Origin: Saprospiraceae bacterium
GTDB lineage: Bacteria; Bacteroidota; Bacteroidia; Chitinophagales; Saprospiraceae
Direction of reading: 5' to 3'
Assembly: GCA_013140975.1 (NCBI GenBank)
Contig: JABFRV010000041.1
Span: 62,001 to 126,000 of the forward strand
Length of the DNA: 64,000 bases
Shown here: one piece after another, positions 19,286 to 27,657 of the stretch
How the letters are laid out: every line of letters starts with the position of its first letter
How positions within the stretch are numbered: position 1 is the stretch's first letter
The notes under the pieces: generated by a model
What the model was told of the DNA's origin: nothing
Database searches by the model: none
Seen by the model: the letters and a program-made list of their open reading frames with translations, nothing else
Translations under genes and position numbers: made by a program

Positions 19286-21907
19286 ATGCAAACACAATTT
19301 CAATATATAACTGACTTAGCAAAGCAGTATCGAGGATATACCGAAAATCCGATTTCGTTATATGCAGCAATTAATAGTTTGCCTAAAAATATTGTTGAAG
19401 AAATTTATAAAGAATATGGCGACCCTGACCGTGATTTTAAACCAGTAAATTTATTACGAGCAGAAATTGCCCGTAGAATTTTGCAAGGTGAAACTGCAAG
19501 CGAAGCACTGGTAAATGAAATAAAGGATAATATCAGAACTAAAAACGTTGACTATTTCAATCATTATAAAGAAGACTTCTTAAAGCAGATTCAAGAATAC
19601 GAATTATTTAAAAGAGACCTATTCGCCAATTGGCAAAACCCTTGGAGCATTTTTCACAGCTACTTTTACAGAGGAACTATAAGAGAAACAGTATTAAATT
19701 ATCTTGAACAAATAGCAAAAGATTTATTAGCCAAATTAGAATTAAAGGATTACATTTTTCATAAAGTTGACTTTCAAGGAGCAACTAATTTTGGCAGTGA
19801 CTTTTGTTGGATAACTTTATATCCTATAACCAAAGAATCTCACAAAGACAGTTACCAATTTTTTGTTCGTTTTGATGCTTCACCAGAAGCAGGTCAAATT
19901 GCAGGTTGGTCAGTAAAAGAACCCAAACCAAATAATCTAAAACCTATCTCAACTTATGATGATGCCTATAATTTATTACAAAAATTAAAGCCTGAAATAA
20001 CAAAACTAAATAAGGAAAGTCGAAATTATTTCAAGTTTGCACCAGGCAGTCAGGCATCTGAATGGGAAAGGTTTCATAATGAAAATATTATTGCAATCGA
20101 CTTCAACTTCGATGATTTAAACAAGTTTGAATCAAGAGAAGAAATGAATAAAGAAATCGGACTTAAAGACGATGACAAATCAAACAAAACTTGGAATCTT
20201 TGGCTTTTTAAAACTGCAAATATTGGTGATGTAGTTTTTGCAACTAAAGGAGTGAATACCTGCTTAGGAATTGGTATAATTGAAGGTAGTTACTTTTTTG
20301 ACGGCATATGGGACAATTTTAATCACAGAAGAAAAGTAAAATGGATAACAGATAAAGTTTATCAATACAAATCAAACACTTTAAAGAATTACAAAAACCT
20401 TTTCAGACCTGATACATTTAGCCCGACAATAGTATATGAGTTTATATTGAATGAGTATGTAAGACTTTATCCTGAACTAGCTTCGATTTTTGCAGCAAAT
20501 AATTTAAAATTTACAGCAGAAAAAATAGGAACTACTCCTATCGTTTCAGAGCCACTAGTAGAAATAGATGAAGTAAATGAAGAAACAGAGCCTTTGAATT
20601 TTTGGTGGCTGAATGCTAATCCTAAAATTTGGAGCATTAGCAATCATACGGAAGGACAAAGGCAAACCTATACAACGCATAACGAAAAAGGAAATAAAAG
20701 AAGAATCTATAAATACTTTGAAGCAGCCAAACCAGGAGATTTAATCATTGGTTACGAAAGCACACCCACCAAACAGATTAAAGCTATTTATGAGGTTACA
20801 AAAGGAATTCACAACACGGCAAACGGAGAAGAAATAGAATTTGAACTGGTTGAAAAGCTGGAAATCCCTGTGCATTGGAACGACTTGAAAAACAATGTAG
20901 CGTTGCAGCATTGCGAAGTATTCATCAATAATCAAGGAAGTTTATTCAAACTTACAGAAGAAGAATACGACATTATTCGTGAGATAATTGATAACAAAAA
21001 CATTATCACTGAAAAACTACTTCAAAGCAGTAACATTAAAAAATACAAGTTTACTGACGACAGCGATAAACCTTTTATAAGTGAAGCCGATTTTTTACAA
21101 ACCGTTGCTTTATTAAAAAGAAAGAAGAATATTATTCTACAAGGTCCGCCCGGAGTTGGAAAGACCTTTATAGCCAGAAAATTGGCTTATGAAATAATGC
21201 AAGAAGTAAAAGATGCAAACATTGAAATGGTTCAGTTTCACCAATCATACAGTTACGAAGATTTTATTCAAGGACTTAGACCAACACAAAAAGGCGGTTT
21301 TGATTTAAGAGACGGAATTTTTTATTCATTCTGTCAAAGAGCATTGGCACATCCCGACAGACCTTTCTTTTTCATTATTGACGAAATAAACAGAGGTAAT
21401 TTGAGCAAAATTTTTGGAGAATTGATGATGCTAATTGAAGCAGATAAAAGAGAAGAAAAATTTGCACTAAAACTAACTTACGCAGAAGACGAAGAAGACC
21501 GCTTTTATGTTCCTTCAAATTTATACATCATTGGAACTATGAACACGGCAGACCGTTCATTAGCCATTGTTGATTATGCTTTAAGAAGACGATTTGCTTT
21601 TATTACACTTCAACCTGATTATGGTAATAATTTCCGTTCATTCCTTACTTCAAAAGGTTTATCTGCTGGAATGGTTGAACATATTTGTTCAGCAGTTACA
21701 AAAGTTAACAGCAAAATAAAAGAGGATATTAATCTTGGTGAAGGGTTTCAAATTGGACACAGTTATTTCTGCACTTTTACTACGAATGAAGATGAAAATA
21801 AATGGTGGAATGAAATTCTAAGTTTTGAATTGAAACCTCTGCTTGAAGAAATATGGTTTGATGATTCAACAATAGTTTCAGAAGTTTTAAAACAACTATC
21901 AAGATAA
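19286..21907 (+). CDS. mcrB: McrB-like AAA+ GTPase with tandem EVE/PUA-like reader region
   Basis: The 873-residue protein has a long N-terminal half and a C-terminal AAA+ motor. Walker A GPPGVGKT is near residue 621 and Walker B FFIIDEINRGNL near 695. The McrB-type sensor GTMNTADRS lies near 751, followed by ALRRRF. Around residues 436-540 an EVE-like (PUA-fold) domain is visible by its FWWLNANPKIWS start. A second PUA-like stretch is suggested near residues 270-370. Such domains read modified bases. McrB hydrolyses GTP and translocates DNA with the McrC nuclease to cut methylated phage DNA. The mcrC start is 3 nt past its stop, implying translational coupling. Confidence 0.9.
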   Translation: MQTQFQYITDLAKQYRGYTENPISLYAAINSLPKNIVEEIYKEYGDPDRDFKPVNLLRAEIARRILQGETASEALVNEIKDNIRTKNVDYFNHYKEDFLKQIQEYELFKRDLFANWQNPWSIFHSYFYRGTIRETVLNYLEQIAKDLLAKLELKDYIFHKVDFQGATNFGSDFCWITLYPITKESHKDSYQFFVRFDASPEAGQIAGWSVKEPKPNNLKPISTYDDAYNLLQKLKPEITKLNKESRNYFKFAPGSQASEWERFHNENIIAIDFNFDDLNKFESREEMNKEIGLKDDDKSNKTWNLWLFKTANIGDVVFATKGVNTCLGIGIIEGSYFFDGIWDNFNHRRKVKWITDKVYQYKSNTLKNYKNLFRPDTFSPTIVYEFILNEYVRLYPELASIFAANNLKFTAEKIGTTPIVSEPLVEIDEVNEETEPLNFWWLNANPKIWSISNHTEGQRQTYTTHNEKGNKRRIYKYFEAAKPGDLIIGYESTPTKQIKAIYEVTKGIHNTANGEEIEFELVEKLEIPVHWNDLKNNVALQHCEVFINNQGSLFKLTEEEYDIIREIIDNKNIITEKLLQSSNIKKYKFTDDSDKPFISEADFLQTVALLKRKKNIILQGPPGVGKTFIARKLAYEIMQEVKDANIEMVQFHQSYSYEDFIQGLRPTQKGGFDLRDGIFYSFCQRALAHPDRPFFFIIDEINRGNLSKIFGELMMLIEADKREEKFALKLTYAEDEEDRFYVPSNLYIIGTMNTADRSLAIVDYALRRRFAFITLQPDYGNNFRSFLTSKGLSAGMVEHICSAVTKVNSKIKEDINLGEGFQIGHSYFCTFTTNEDENKWWNEILSFELKPLLEEIWFDDSTIVSEVLKQLSR

Positions 21908-21910
21908 ATA

Positions 21911-22966
21911 ATGCAAATACCTATTGAAAATATTTACTACTTACTTTGCTATGCTTGGAACAAGCTAGATGAGAAAGAACGTGTAAATGTTTCGATAGAC
22001 GATAAGACGGAACTTCTTGACCTTTTTGCAAAGATTTTAATTAATGCCACAAAAATGCTTTTGAAAAGAGGCATTGATAAAAATTATATTGACTACACAG
22101 AAGAACTTGCAGGCGTAAAAGGTAAAGTTCAAATTAGTCAGACATTGAAAAGCAATTTACTTTTTAAGCAACGAACAATTTGCACATTTGACGATTTTTC
22201 CGCCAACATAATTTCAAACCGTATTTTGGCTTCAACCATTTATAGACTTACGAGAACCAAAGGACTTGACAAGCAGCTAAAAAATGAATTAGTTAGTTTA
22301 CAAAGAATGTTGGCAGACATTGAACAAATTGAAATTACTAATTCACTCTTCAAGCAAGTAAAACTAAATAGAAACAACCGTTTCTATGGCTTTGTAATGA
22401 ATGTTTGTCAAATTATTTATGAAAGCACTTTACCATCTGAAGAACAAGGTAAATATAAATTTTCGGACTTCACAAGGGATGATAAAAAAATGAATCAATT
22501 GTTTGAATCGTTTATTAGAAACTTCTATAAAATCGAACAACAGAAATACAAGACAGTAAAAAAGGAAACTATTAAGTGGCAATTTGATAACACAGACAAA
22601 GAAAGTTACCAATATTTACCTCAAATGGAAACCGATATAACTTTAGAAAGTGACGAAGAAAAAATAATAATTGATGCAAAGTTTTACAGTGAGACAATGA
22701 CTTTGAATTACGATAAGGAACGCATAAAATCTGCGAACTTATATCAGTTATTCAGTTACCTGCTCAACCAACAAGACACTAACTTAAAAACACATAATGC
22801 AACAGGCATTTTGCTTTATCCGACAATTGAAACAGACTATAATTTAAATTTCAAATACAATGAACATAAAATACAAATAAGAACAATTAACTTAAATTCA
22901 AATTGGAGAAATATATCATCACGTTTAAAAGAAATAATTGAGGTGGACAAAAAAGCCATCGCATAG
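21911..22966 (+). CDS. mcrC: McrC-like endonuclease subunit of a modification-dependent restriction system
   Basis: This 351-residue protein starts MQIPIENIYYLLCYAWNKL, a hallmark N-terminus of McrC. The C-terminal PD-(D/E)XK nuclease core is visible as METDITLES followed by IIIDAKFY (D near residue 236, then D-A-K near 254). McrC docks on the McrB hexamer, stimulates GTP hydrolysis and cuts DNA. Length matches the family. It begins 3 nt after mcrB and ends the tight three-gene restriction operon. Confidence 0.9.
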   Translation: MQIPIENIYYLLCYAWNKLDEKERVNVSIDDKTELLDLFAKILINATKMLLKRGIDKNYIDYTEELAGVKGKVQISQTLKSNLLFKQRTICTFDDFSANIISNRILASTIYRLTRTKGLDKQLKNELVSLQRMLADIEQIEITNSLFKQVKLNRNNRFYGFVMNVCQIIYESTLPSEEQGKYKFSDFTRDDKKMNQLFESFIRNFYKIEQQKYKTVKKETIKWQFDNTDKESYQYLPQMETDITLESDEEKIIIDAKFYSETMTLNYDKERIKSANLYQLFSYLLNQQDTNLKTHNATGILLYPTIETDYNLNFKYNEHKIQIRTINLNSNWRNISSRLKEIIEVDKKAIA

Positions 22967-23029
22967 CTAACACAACAATGACAAACAAACTCAATATTGA
23001 CAATAGTTTGCAAGGAATGTGGACAATAA

Positions 23030-23172
23030 CCACTAGCTATAACAGCACCAACCCAAAAGGCGGGATTACATGTTCCAAAGACAGCTTGGTGGTTAATCAA
23101 ACATTAGTTTTTCAAATCAGGTTTTGTGGTAAAAGTCCCGCCCTTCGGGTAGCTGCAAAACATTCGGTGTAA
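23030..23172. repeat. palindromic intergenic repeat, copy 1
   Basis: This gap element has inverted arms GGCGGGA (23059-23065) and TCCCGCC (23136-23142), enclosing a core with GACAGCTTGGTGGTT and TTTTGTGGTAAAA. The core resembles the copy at 25947-26095 (GACAGTTGTATGGTAGGTT and TTTTGTGCTAAAA). A small ORF over it is a by-product. Bulged-hairpin shape and location after a gene recall attC sites or MITE-like repeats. Confidence 0.5.
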
Positions 23173-23193
23173 TAAAATACAGAAAATAGAAAT

Positions 23194-24396
23194 ATGAAAA
23201 AATCCGCTTACGGAAAACCTTTATTAATCAACAATGGGAATATTAACACTTTAAGGAAAATAGAAAGTATTGATGAGTTGACTATACAAGACTTAGTTTA
23301 CCAAATTCCTGAATCATTGCCAATTAGCGATATTGATGAAAGCTACAACCCTGTAATTCCTGTATGCAAAGAATTAAATACTCCCGCTGGTGCAATTGAC
23401 ATTTTCATGATAACTCCAAACGGAGACCTAGTCATAATTGAAACTAAACTATGGAGAAATCCAGAAGCTAGAAGGAAAGTGGTTGCACAAATACTTGATT
23501 ATGCAAAAGAGTTAGCAAATTGGACTTATGAAGACTTGCAAAGAGAAGTAAATAAAAGACTTAAAACTAAAGGAAATACTTTATATGAGTATTCAAAAAA
23601 AGCTAGCTCAGATTTAATTCTTTCTGAGTCTGATTTTGTAGATGCTGTCAGTAGAAATCTTAGAATCGGAAAATTTATGCTTCTTATTGTTGGAGATGGG
23701 ATCCGAGAAGGTGCGGGGGGAATAGCCGAATTTATAAATAGAGCAGGTAATTTAAATTTCAACCTATCTATGGTTGAATATTCGATATACACAAATGAAC
23801 TTGGCATAAAGTTAGCACTTCCTAGAATCATAGTTAAAACTATAGAAATACAGAAAATTAATATTGAAACCGCTGTGGGGTTAACAATTACTAATAACGT
23901 TGATGAAAACGTTTCTGATAATGAATCAACTGAAGATATTTCTCTTGAACTAGCATTGACACGTCAAATGCATTTAAACTTTTGGACTGAATTAATAAGT
24001 GAATTAGAATTTGACGATCCAGGACAACAAATGCCCTCGCCTTCAATAGGAAATAATATTTACATATATCCAGCAAACACTAAATCTTGTTGGATTAGTG
24101 CATATTTTGCTCAAAGTCTGAAAAGAGTTGGAGTATATTTTCGATTTCAGAAAAATAATTTTGGAAAACCTCTTAAAGAATATTTGGAAGAATATAAAGA
24201 TGAAATAAAAAGCGAACTAGGTAAAGAAGTAATCTGGCAATGGGAAGACGAGGAAAAATCTGGATTTGTGGTAAGGCTTCCTTTGGAAGATATTTACAGT
24301 AAAGAGAACAAAGAAAAAATAAAAGACTTTTTCAAGAAGTGGTTGAATCATTTTGTTAATGTAATCAGACCAAAGCTAAAAGAATACAACACCTAA
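23194..24396 (+). CDS. PD-(D/E)XK nuclease-like protein with C-terminal DUF4268-like domain
   Basis: The 400-residue protein carries a nuclease-like core early on: D69 in AGAIDIFM, then E83 and K85 in VIIETKLW, followed by a helix with RKVVAQILDYA. This is the arrangement of PD-(D/E)XK enzymes such as NucS/DUF91. The last 140 residues, from HLNFWTEL to the end, look like the DUF4268 domain often linked to restriction-like proteins. It stands alone on the plus strand, flanked on both sides by palindromic repeats, so it may have arrived as an independent cassette. A DNA-cutting defence role is inferred, not shown. Confidence 0.7.
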   Translation: MKKSAYGKPLLINNGNINTLRKIESIDELTIQDLVYQIPESLPISDIDESYNPVIPVCKELNTPAGAIDIFMITPNGDLVIIETKLWRNPEARRKVVAQILDYAKELANWTYEDLQREVNKRLKTKGNTLYEYSKKASSDLILSESDFVDAVSRNLRIGKFMLLIVGDGIREGAGGIAEFINRAGNLNFNLSMVEYSIYTNELGIKLALPRIIVKTIEIQKINIETAVGLTITNNVDENVSDNESTEDISLELALTRQMHLNFWTELISELEFDDPGQQMPSPSIGNNIYIYPANTKSCWISAYFAQSLKRVGVYFRFQKNNFGKPLKEYLEEYKDEIKSELGKEVIWQWEDEEKSGFVVRLPLEDIYSKENKEKIKDFFKKWLNHFVNVIRPKLKEYNT

Positions 24397-24848
24397 CAAA
24401 GTGCAAAAAATATTAATGAATATTGTTGCTCCGATCGGACGATTATTTGCTTACCTAGCAATATATAAAAAGTATTCAGGAATAAAAAGATAAAATCAGT
24501 AACAGCAGCTGGGTGCTATAACGGGCTTAGTGCTTCATATCCCAGCCACGCCTTAGGTTCAAGTTCAATTCTTCTATTGAGCTTTATTACTATAAATACA
24601 GCAAGCCACGAAGCATTCTCCTGAAACTACATCTGTTTATACTCATATTACAGATAAGATGAACCGGATATCAAAAAGTTCCTCTGCGGCGTATATACAT
24701 ACGGATATCGGCTATTATAACAAGACCGTCCACAAATGACAACCACTTTGAAAGTTGAACGAGAGTAATCTTTACCTTCATTTTTGACATCGAGAGTAAT
24801 TAATTAGTATTTTTGCCCTTGTATTGACAATGAGAGTAAAACACATCT
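24397..24848. repeat. intergenic gap containing palindromic repeat, copy 2 (about 24490-24625)
   Basis: The 452-nt gap holds a degenerate relative of the island repeat. The parts CGGG...AGTGCTTC, TAGGTTCAAGT and a later ATTGAGCTTT line up in order with the copy at 25947-26095. A 6-nt inverted pair GCTGGG/CCCAGC lies in its left half. Close to the upstream gene end is CCTAACAAAGTGC, similar to GCTAACAAAGTGA at 15097-15109. Two GAGAGTAA boxes at 24761-24800 and 24830 precede the Fic gene. No gene is seen. Confidence 0.45.
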
Positions 24849-25946
24849 TTGAACATAATGGCAAAATTTGACCGTAAAATTCCGTATAACAACCTGCCGC
24901 TGCTGCCACCCAAGACAGACATAGAAACTAAACAGATACTTCGAAAAACTATTTCGGCAGGACGAGCTTTGGCACAACTTAATGGAACTTTACTCAATTT
25001 ACCCAACCCTACTCTGTTTTTAGACACGATTTATTTGCAAGAAGCGAAGGCAAGCTCGGAAGTAGAAAACATTATTACAACAAACGATGAACTTTACAAA
25101 TCATTAGTTTCTGATAGAAAAATAGAAAACTCAGCAACAAAAGAAGTTTTAAGCTACAAAGAAGCCCTATGGTTAGGCTTAGAAGAATTGAAAACTAAAC
25201 CATTTATAACTACCAATCTATGTGTCAAAATTGTGCAGTGTATTAAACAAAATAACGCCTCAATACGGAATACACCCGGGACTACATTGAGCGATACAGA
25301 AGGTGAAGTTATATACACCCCTCCAAGCGAAGAACATATTATACGAGAGAAATTAGCCAATTTAGAAAAGTTCATAAACGAAGATGAAACAATAGACCCT
25401 TTAATTAAAATGGCAATATTGCACTATCAATTCGAAGCCATACACCCATTTTCGGACGGCAATGGAAGAACGGGAAGAATTTTATTGTTACTATATATAA
25501 AACTTTCAGGATTATTGGACACACCTGCAATCTACTTGAGTGAATATATCATTAAAAACAAAATTGAATATTATAGATGTTTACGAGATGTAACCGAAAA
25601 AAATGAATGGGAAGACTATATTTTATATATGTTGGATATGATTGAAGAAACTGCAAATAAAGGCTTAAAGAGACTAAATAAAATTACAGTCGCTATGGAA
25701 GAAGCCGCAAATGAAATCAAAAAGAAGTTGCCTAAAGTTTATTCTAAAGACTTGATTGAGATTTTATTTCGTTTACCCTACACCAAACGTCAACACCTAA
25801 TTGACGAAAATATTGGTAACTTAAAGACAGTCGGGAATTATTTAATTGCGTTAGAAGAAATCGGCTTTTTGAAATCAGAAAAAGTGGGAAAAGAGAAACT
25901 ATACTTGAATCAAAAACTATTAAAAATATTAGAAGACAAAGAATAA
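24849..25946 (+). CDS. Fic family protein (probable AMP-transferase, class II)
   Basis: The 365-residue protein has the full Fic active-site motif HPFSDGNGRTGR near residue 199, with the catalytic histidine. The N-terminal inhibitory motif SSEVEN near residue 67 fits the [S/T]xxxE[G/N] pattern of class II Fic proteins, whose glutamate blocks ATP until released. The C-terminus is a winged-helix-like region, as in many standalone Fic proteins. Fic enzymes attach AMP or another phosphate group to target hydroxyls. The target here is unknown. It is the last gene of the island before the last palindromic repeat, so a toxin or phage-defence role is possible. Confidence 0.9.
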   Translation: MNIMAKFDRKIPYNNLPLLPPKTDIETKQILRKTISAGRALAQLNGTLLNLPNPTLFLDTIYLQEAKASSEVENIITTNDELYKSLVSDRKIENSATKEVLSYKEALWLGLEELKTKPFITTNLCVKIVQCIKQNNASIRNTPGTTLSDTEGEVIYTPPSEEHIIREKLANLEKFINEDETIDPLIKMAILHYQFEAIHPFSDGNGRTGRILLLLYIKLSGLLDTPAIYLSEYIIKNKIEYYRCLRDVTEKNEWEDYILYMLDMIEETANKGLKRLNKITVAMEEAANEIKKKLPKVYSKDLIEILFRLPYTKRQHLIDENIGNLKTVGNYLIALEEIGFLKSEKVGKEKLYLNQKLLKILEDKE

Positions 25947-26095
25947 CAGACGATAACAGGCGTTTGGCTCAATGGCGGGTGCAGTGCTTCTTATGACAGT
26001 TGTATGGTAGGTTCAAGTGAGTTATTCGATTGAACTTTTGTGCTAAAAATCGCCACCTTAGCCAAGCCAGAAGAACGAACGATTTCAAAAAAGTA
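25947..26095. repeat. palindromic intergenic repeat, copy 3 (attC-like bulged hairpin)
   Basis: Arms TTGGCT (25964-25969) and AGCCAA (26060-26065) pair. Inside them GGCG (25974-25977) pairs with CGCC (26051-26054), leaving 4- and 5-nt bulges. The centre holds AGTGCTTC, GACAGTTGTATGGTAGGTT and TTTTGTGCTAAAA. It begins within a few bases of the fic stop. Copies at 23030 and 24490 share this backbone with diverged arms. Confidence 0.5.
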
Positions 26096-26135
26096 AAAAC
26101 ATGGATGTTAAATAATTATTCAAAAAGATATAAAT

Positions 26136-26579
26136 ATGGATAAAACTAAAATTGTAAAAAAATATACCAATGGTGAAGTCACCATAGTGTGGCAATCAGA
26201 GAAATGCATACATTCAAAAAAGTGCTGGAATGAAAGCGAGGGATTACGCTCAGTTTTCAATCCAAGAGAAAGGCCCTGGATAAAACCGGAAGGTGCATCA
26301 ACAGAAAAAATAATAGAACATGTTTGTAAATGCCCATCCGGTGCTTTAAGTTTTTACATGAATCATGAAGAAGATGTAAAAAAAGAAGAAATAACGACCG
26401 AGCAAGTTGTAGAAATAGTGGAAAACGGACCATTGTTGGTATATGGAAACATAACAGTAAAAGACAAAGAAGGAAATCAGACGCAGAAAAATAAAGTAAC
26501 AGCTTTTTGCAGATGCGGCCAATCTAACAATAAACCATATTGTGACGGGTCTCATGTTAAATGCGGATTTAAAGGATGA
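26136..26579 (+). CDS. Fe-S protein with divergent 4Fe-4S mono-cluster domain (Fer4_19/DUF1271) and CDGSH domain
   Basis: The 147-residue protein has two iron-sulfur parts. The first 70 residues resemble the Fer4_19 family: cysteines in EKCIHSKKCW and CKCPSGAL. The C-terminus is a CDGSH (mitoNEET-type) zinc-finger-like cluster site, CRCGQSNNKPYCDGSH, with the three-Cys one-His ligand set for a 2Fe-2S cluster. Such fusions are common in Bacteroidota and are thought to handle redox or cluster transfer; no substrate is known. It precedes the bestrophin gene by 29 nt. Confidence 0.88.
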   Translation: MDKTKIVKKYTNGEVTIVWQSEKCIHSKKCWNESEGLRSVFNPRERPWIKPEGASTEKIIEHVCKCPSGALSFYMNHEEDVKKEEITTEQVVEIVENGPLLVYGNITVKDKEGNQTQKNKVTAFCRCGQSNNKPYCDGSHVKCGFKG

Positions 26580-26608
26580 CATTTTACATAATTGAAATAA
26601 ACTAAAAA

Positions 26609-27595
26609 ATGTACATAGGAAAAAAATTAGAGATACAGGGTCTGTGGTTCTGGGCAAAAAAGAATATCTATATCACCTTCGCCTTAAGCAGCACTGTTGT
26701 AATACTATACGAATTTTTCGATTTTAAATTTATTGGCATTCCATTTTTACCTGTCGCCACTATTGGTACAGCTGTAGCGTTTTATGTAGGTTTTAAAAAT
26801 AATCAAGCGTACGACAGACTCTGGGAAGCAAGACGTTTATGGGGCGGCTTTACCAATACTAGCAGAACATTAGCAGCCTCTTTTATTTCACTTGTGAAAG
26901 ATGAAAATATCCAAAAAGAATTTCTATATCGGCATATTGCGTATTTAAATTTGGTTCGCATCCAATTACGCAAACGCATTCCGTGGGCTACAGGCCATGA
27001 AGATTACCATCAACAGGTGATTTCTAATTCAGAAGAAGTAAAAGAATACAATGCAGCGGTAAGAGAATTTTTTGAAAAAATTGGAAAAATGGATATTTAT
27101 GAGAAAACAAAGGACAAAGGAAATATTGCCAATATTGCTTTGAAATATCAGTTTGCAAAAGTCACGGAATTAAAAAGAAATAAAATTATTGATGAATATG
27201 AACACAGCGACCTTTCCAGACTTTTAGGAGAATTATTCAATCTTCAGGGAGGATGCGAACGAATTAAAACCACGCCTTTGTTTCGCCAGTTCAGTATGTT
27301 TAGCCGATTGTTTGTAAAACTTTTTATTTTTATTTTACCATTTTCCTTAGTCGTTGAGTTGAGTAAAATTGGTGAGCATGGAATTTGGCTCGTTGTCCCT
27401 TGTACTTTACTGATTTCCTGGGTTTTTATGTCCATGGAACAGGTAGGAGAATCGAGTGAAAATCCATTTGATAATGGGGTTAACGACACTCCTATTTCAA
27501 GCATTTGCAGAAATATCGAAATTGATATATTAGAAATGTTGGGAGAAACAAAATTACCCCCAAGAATAGAACCCTATAAGGATGTGTTGCTTTAA
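26609..27595 (+). CDS. bestrophin family anion channel
   Basis: The 328-residue membrane protein has the bestrophin/UPF0187 layout: hydrophobic helices near residues 15-60, the conserved stretch FKNNQAYDRLWEARRLWG near residue 72, a helical middle, and two further membrane helices near 225-275 ending with a short SENPF(D) motif. Bacterial bestrophins form pentameric anion or cation pores in the inner membrane. It lies 29 nt after the CDGSH protein and the two may be co-transcribed. Confidence 0.88.
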   Translation: MYIGKKLEIQGLWFWAKKNIYITFALSSTVVILYEFFDFKFIGIPFLPVATIGTAVAFYVGFKNNQAYDRLWEARRLWGGFTNTSRTLAASFISLVKDENIQKEFLYRHIAYLNLVRIQLRKRIPWATGHEDYHQQVISNSEEVKEYNAAVREFFEKIGKMDIYEKTKDKGNIANIALKYQFAKVTELKRNKIIDEYEHSDLSRLLGELFNLQGGCERIKTTPLFRQFSMFSRLFVKLFIFILPFSLVVELSKIGEHGIWLVVPCTLLISWVFMSMEQVGESSENPFDNGVNDTPISSICRNIEIDILEMLGETKLPPRIEPYKDVLL

Positions 27596-27657
27596 AATAA
27601 ATAATAACTTTAAGCGAAAGAGAAAAGCGAAAAATTATATATCAGAATAAACTGAAT

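Noticed and set aside
22978..23172. A 64-codon frame after mcrC
   Set aside because: It lies over the palindromic repeat (copy 1) and has repeat-like rather than protein-like composition.
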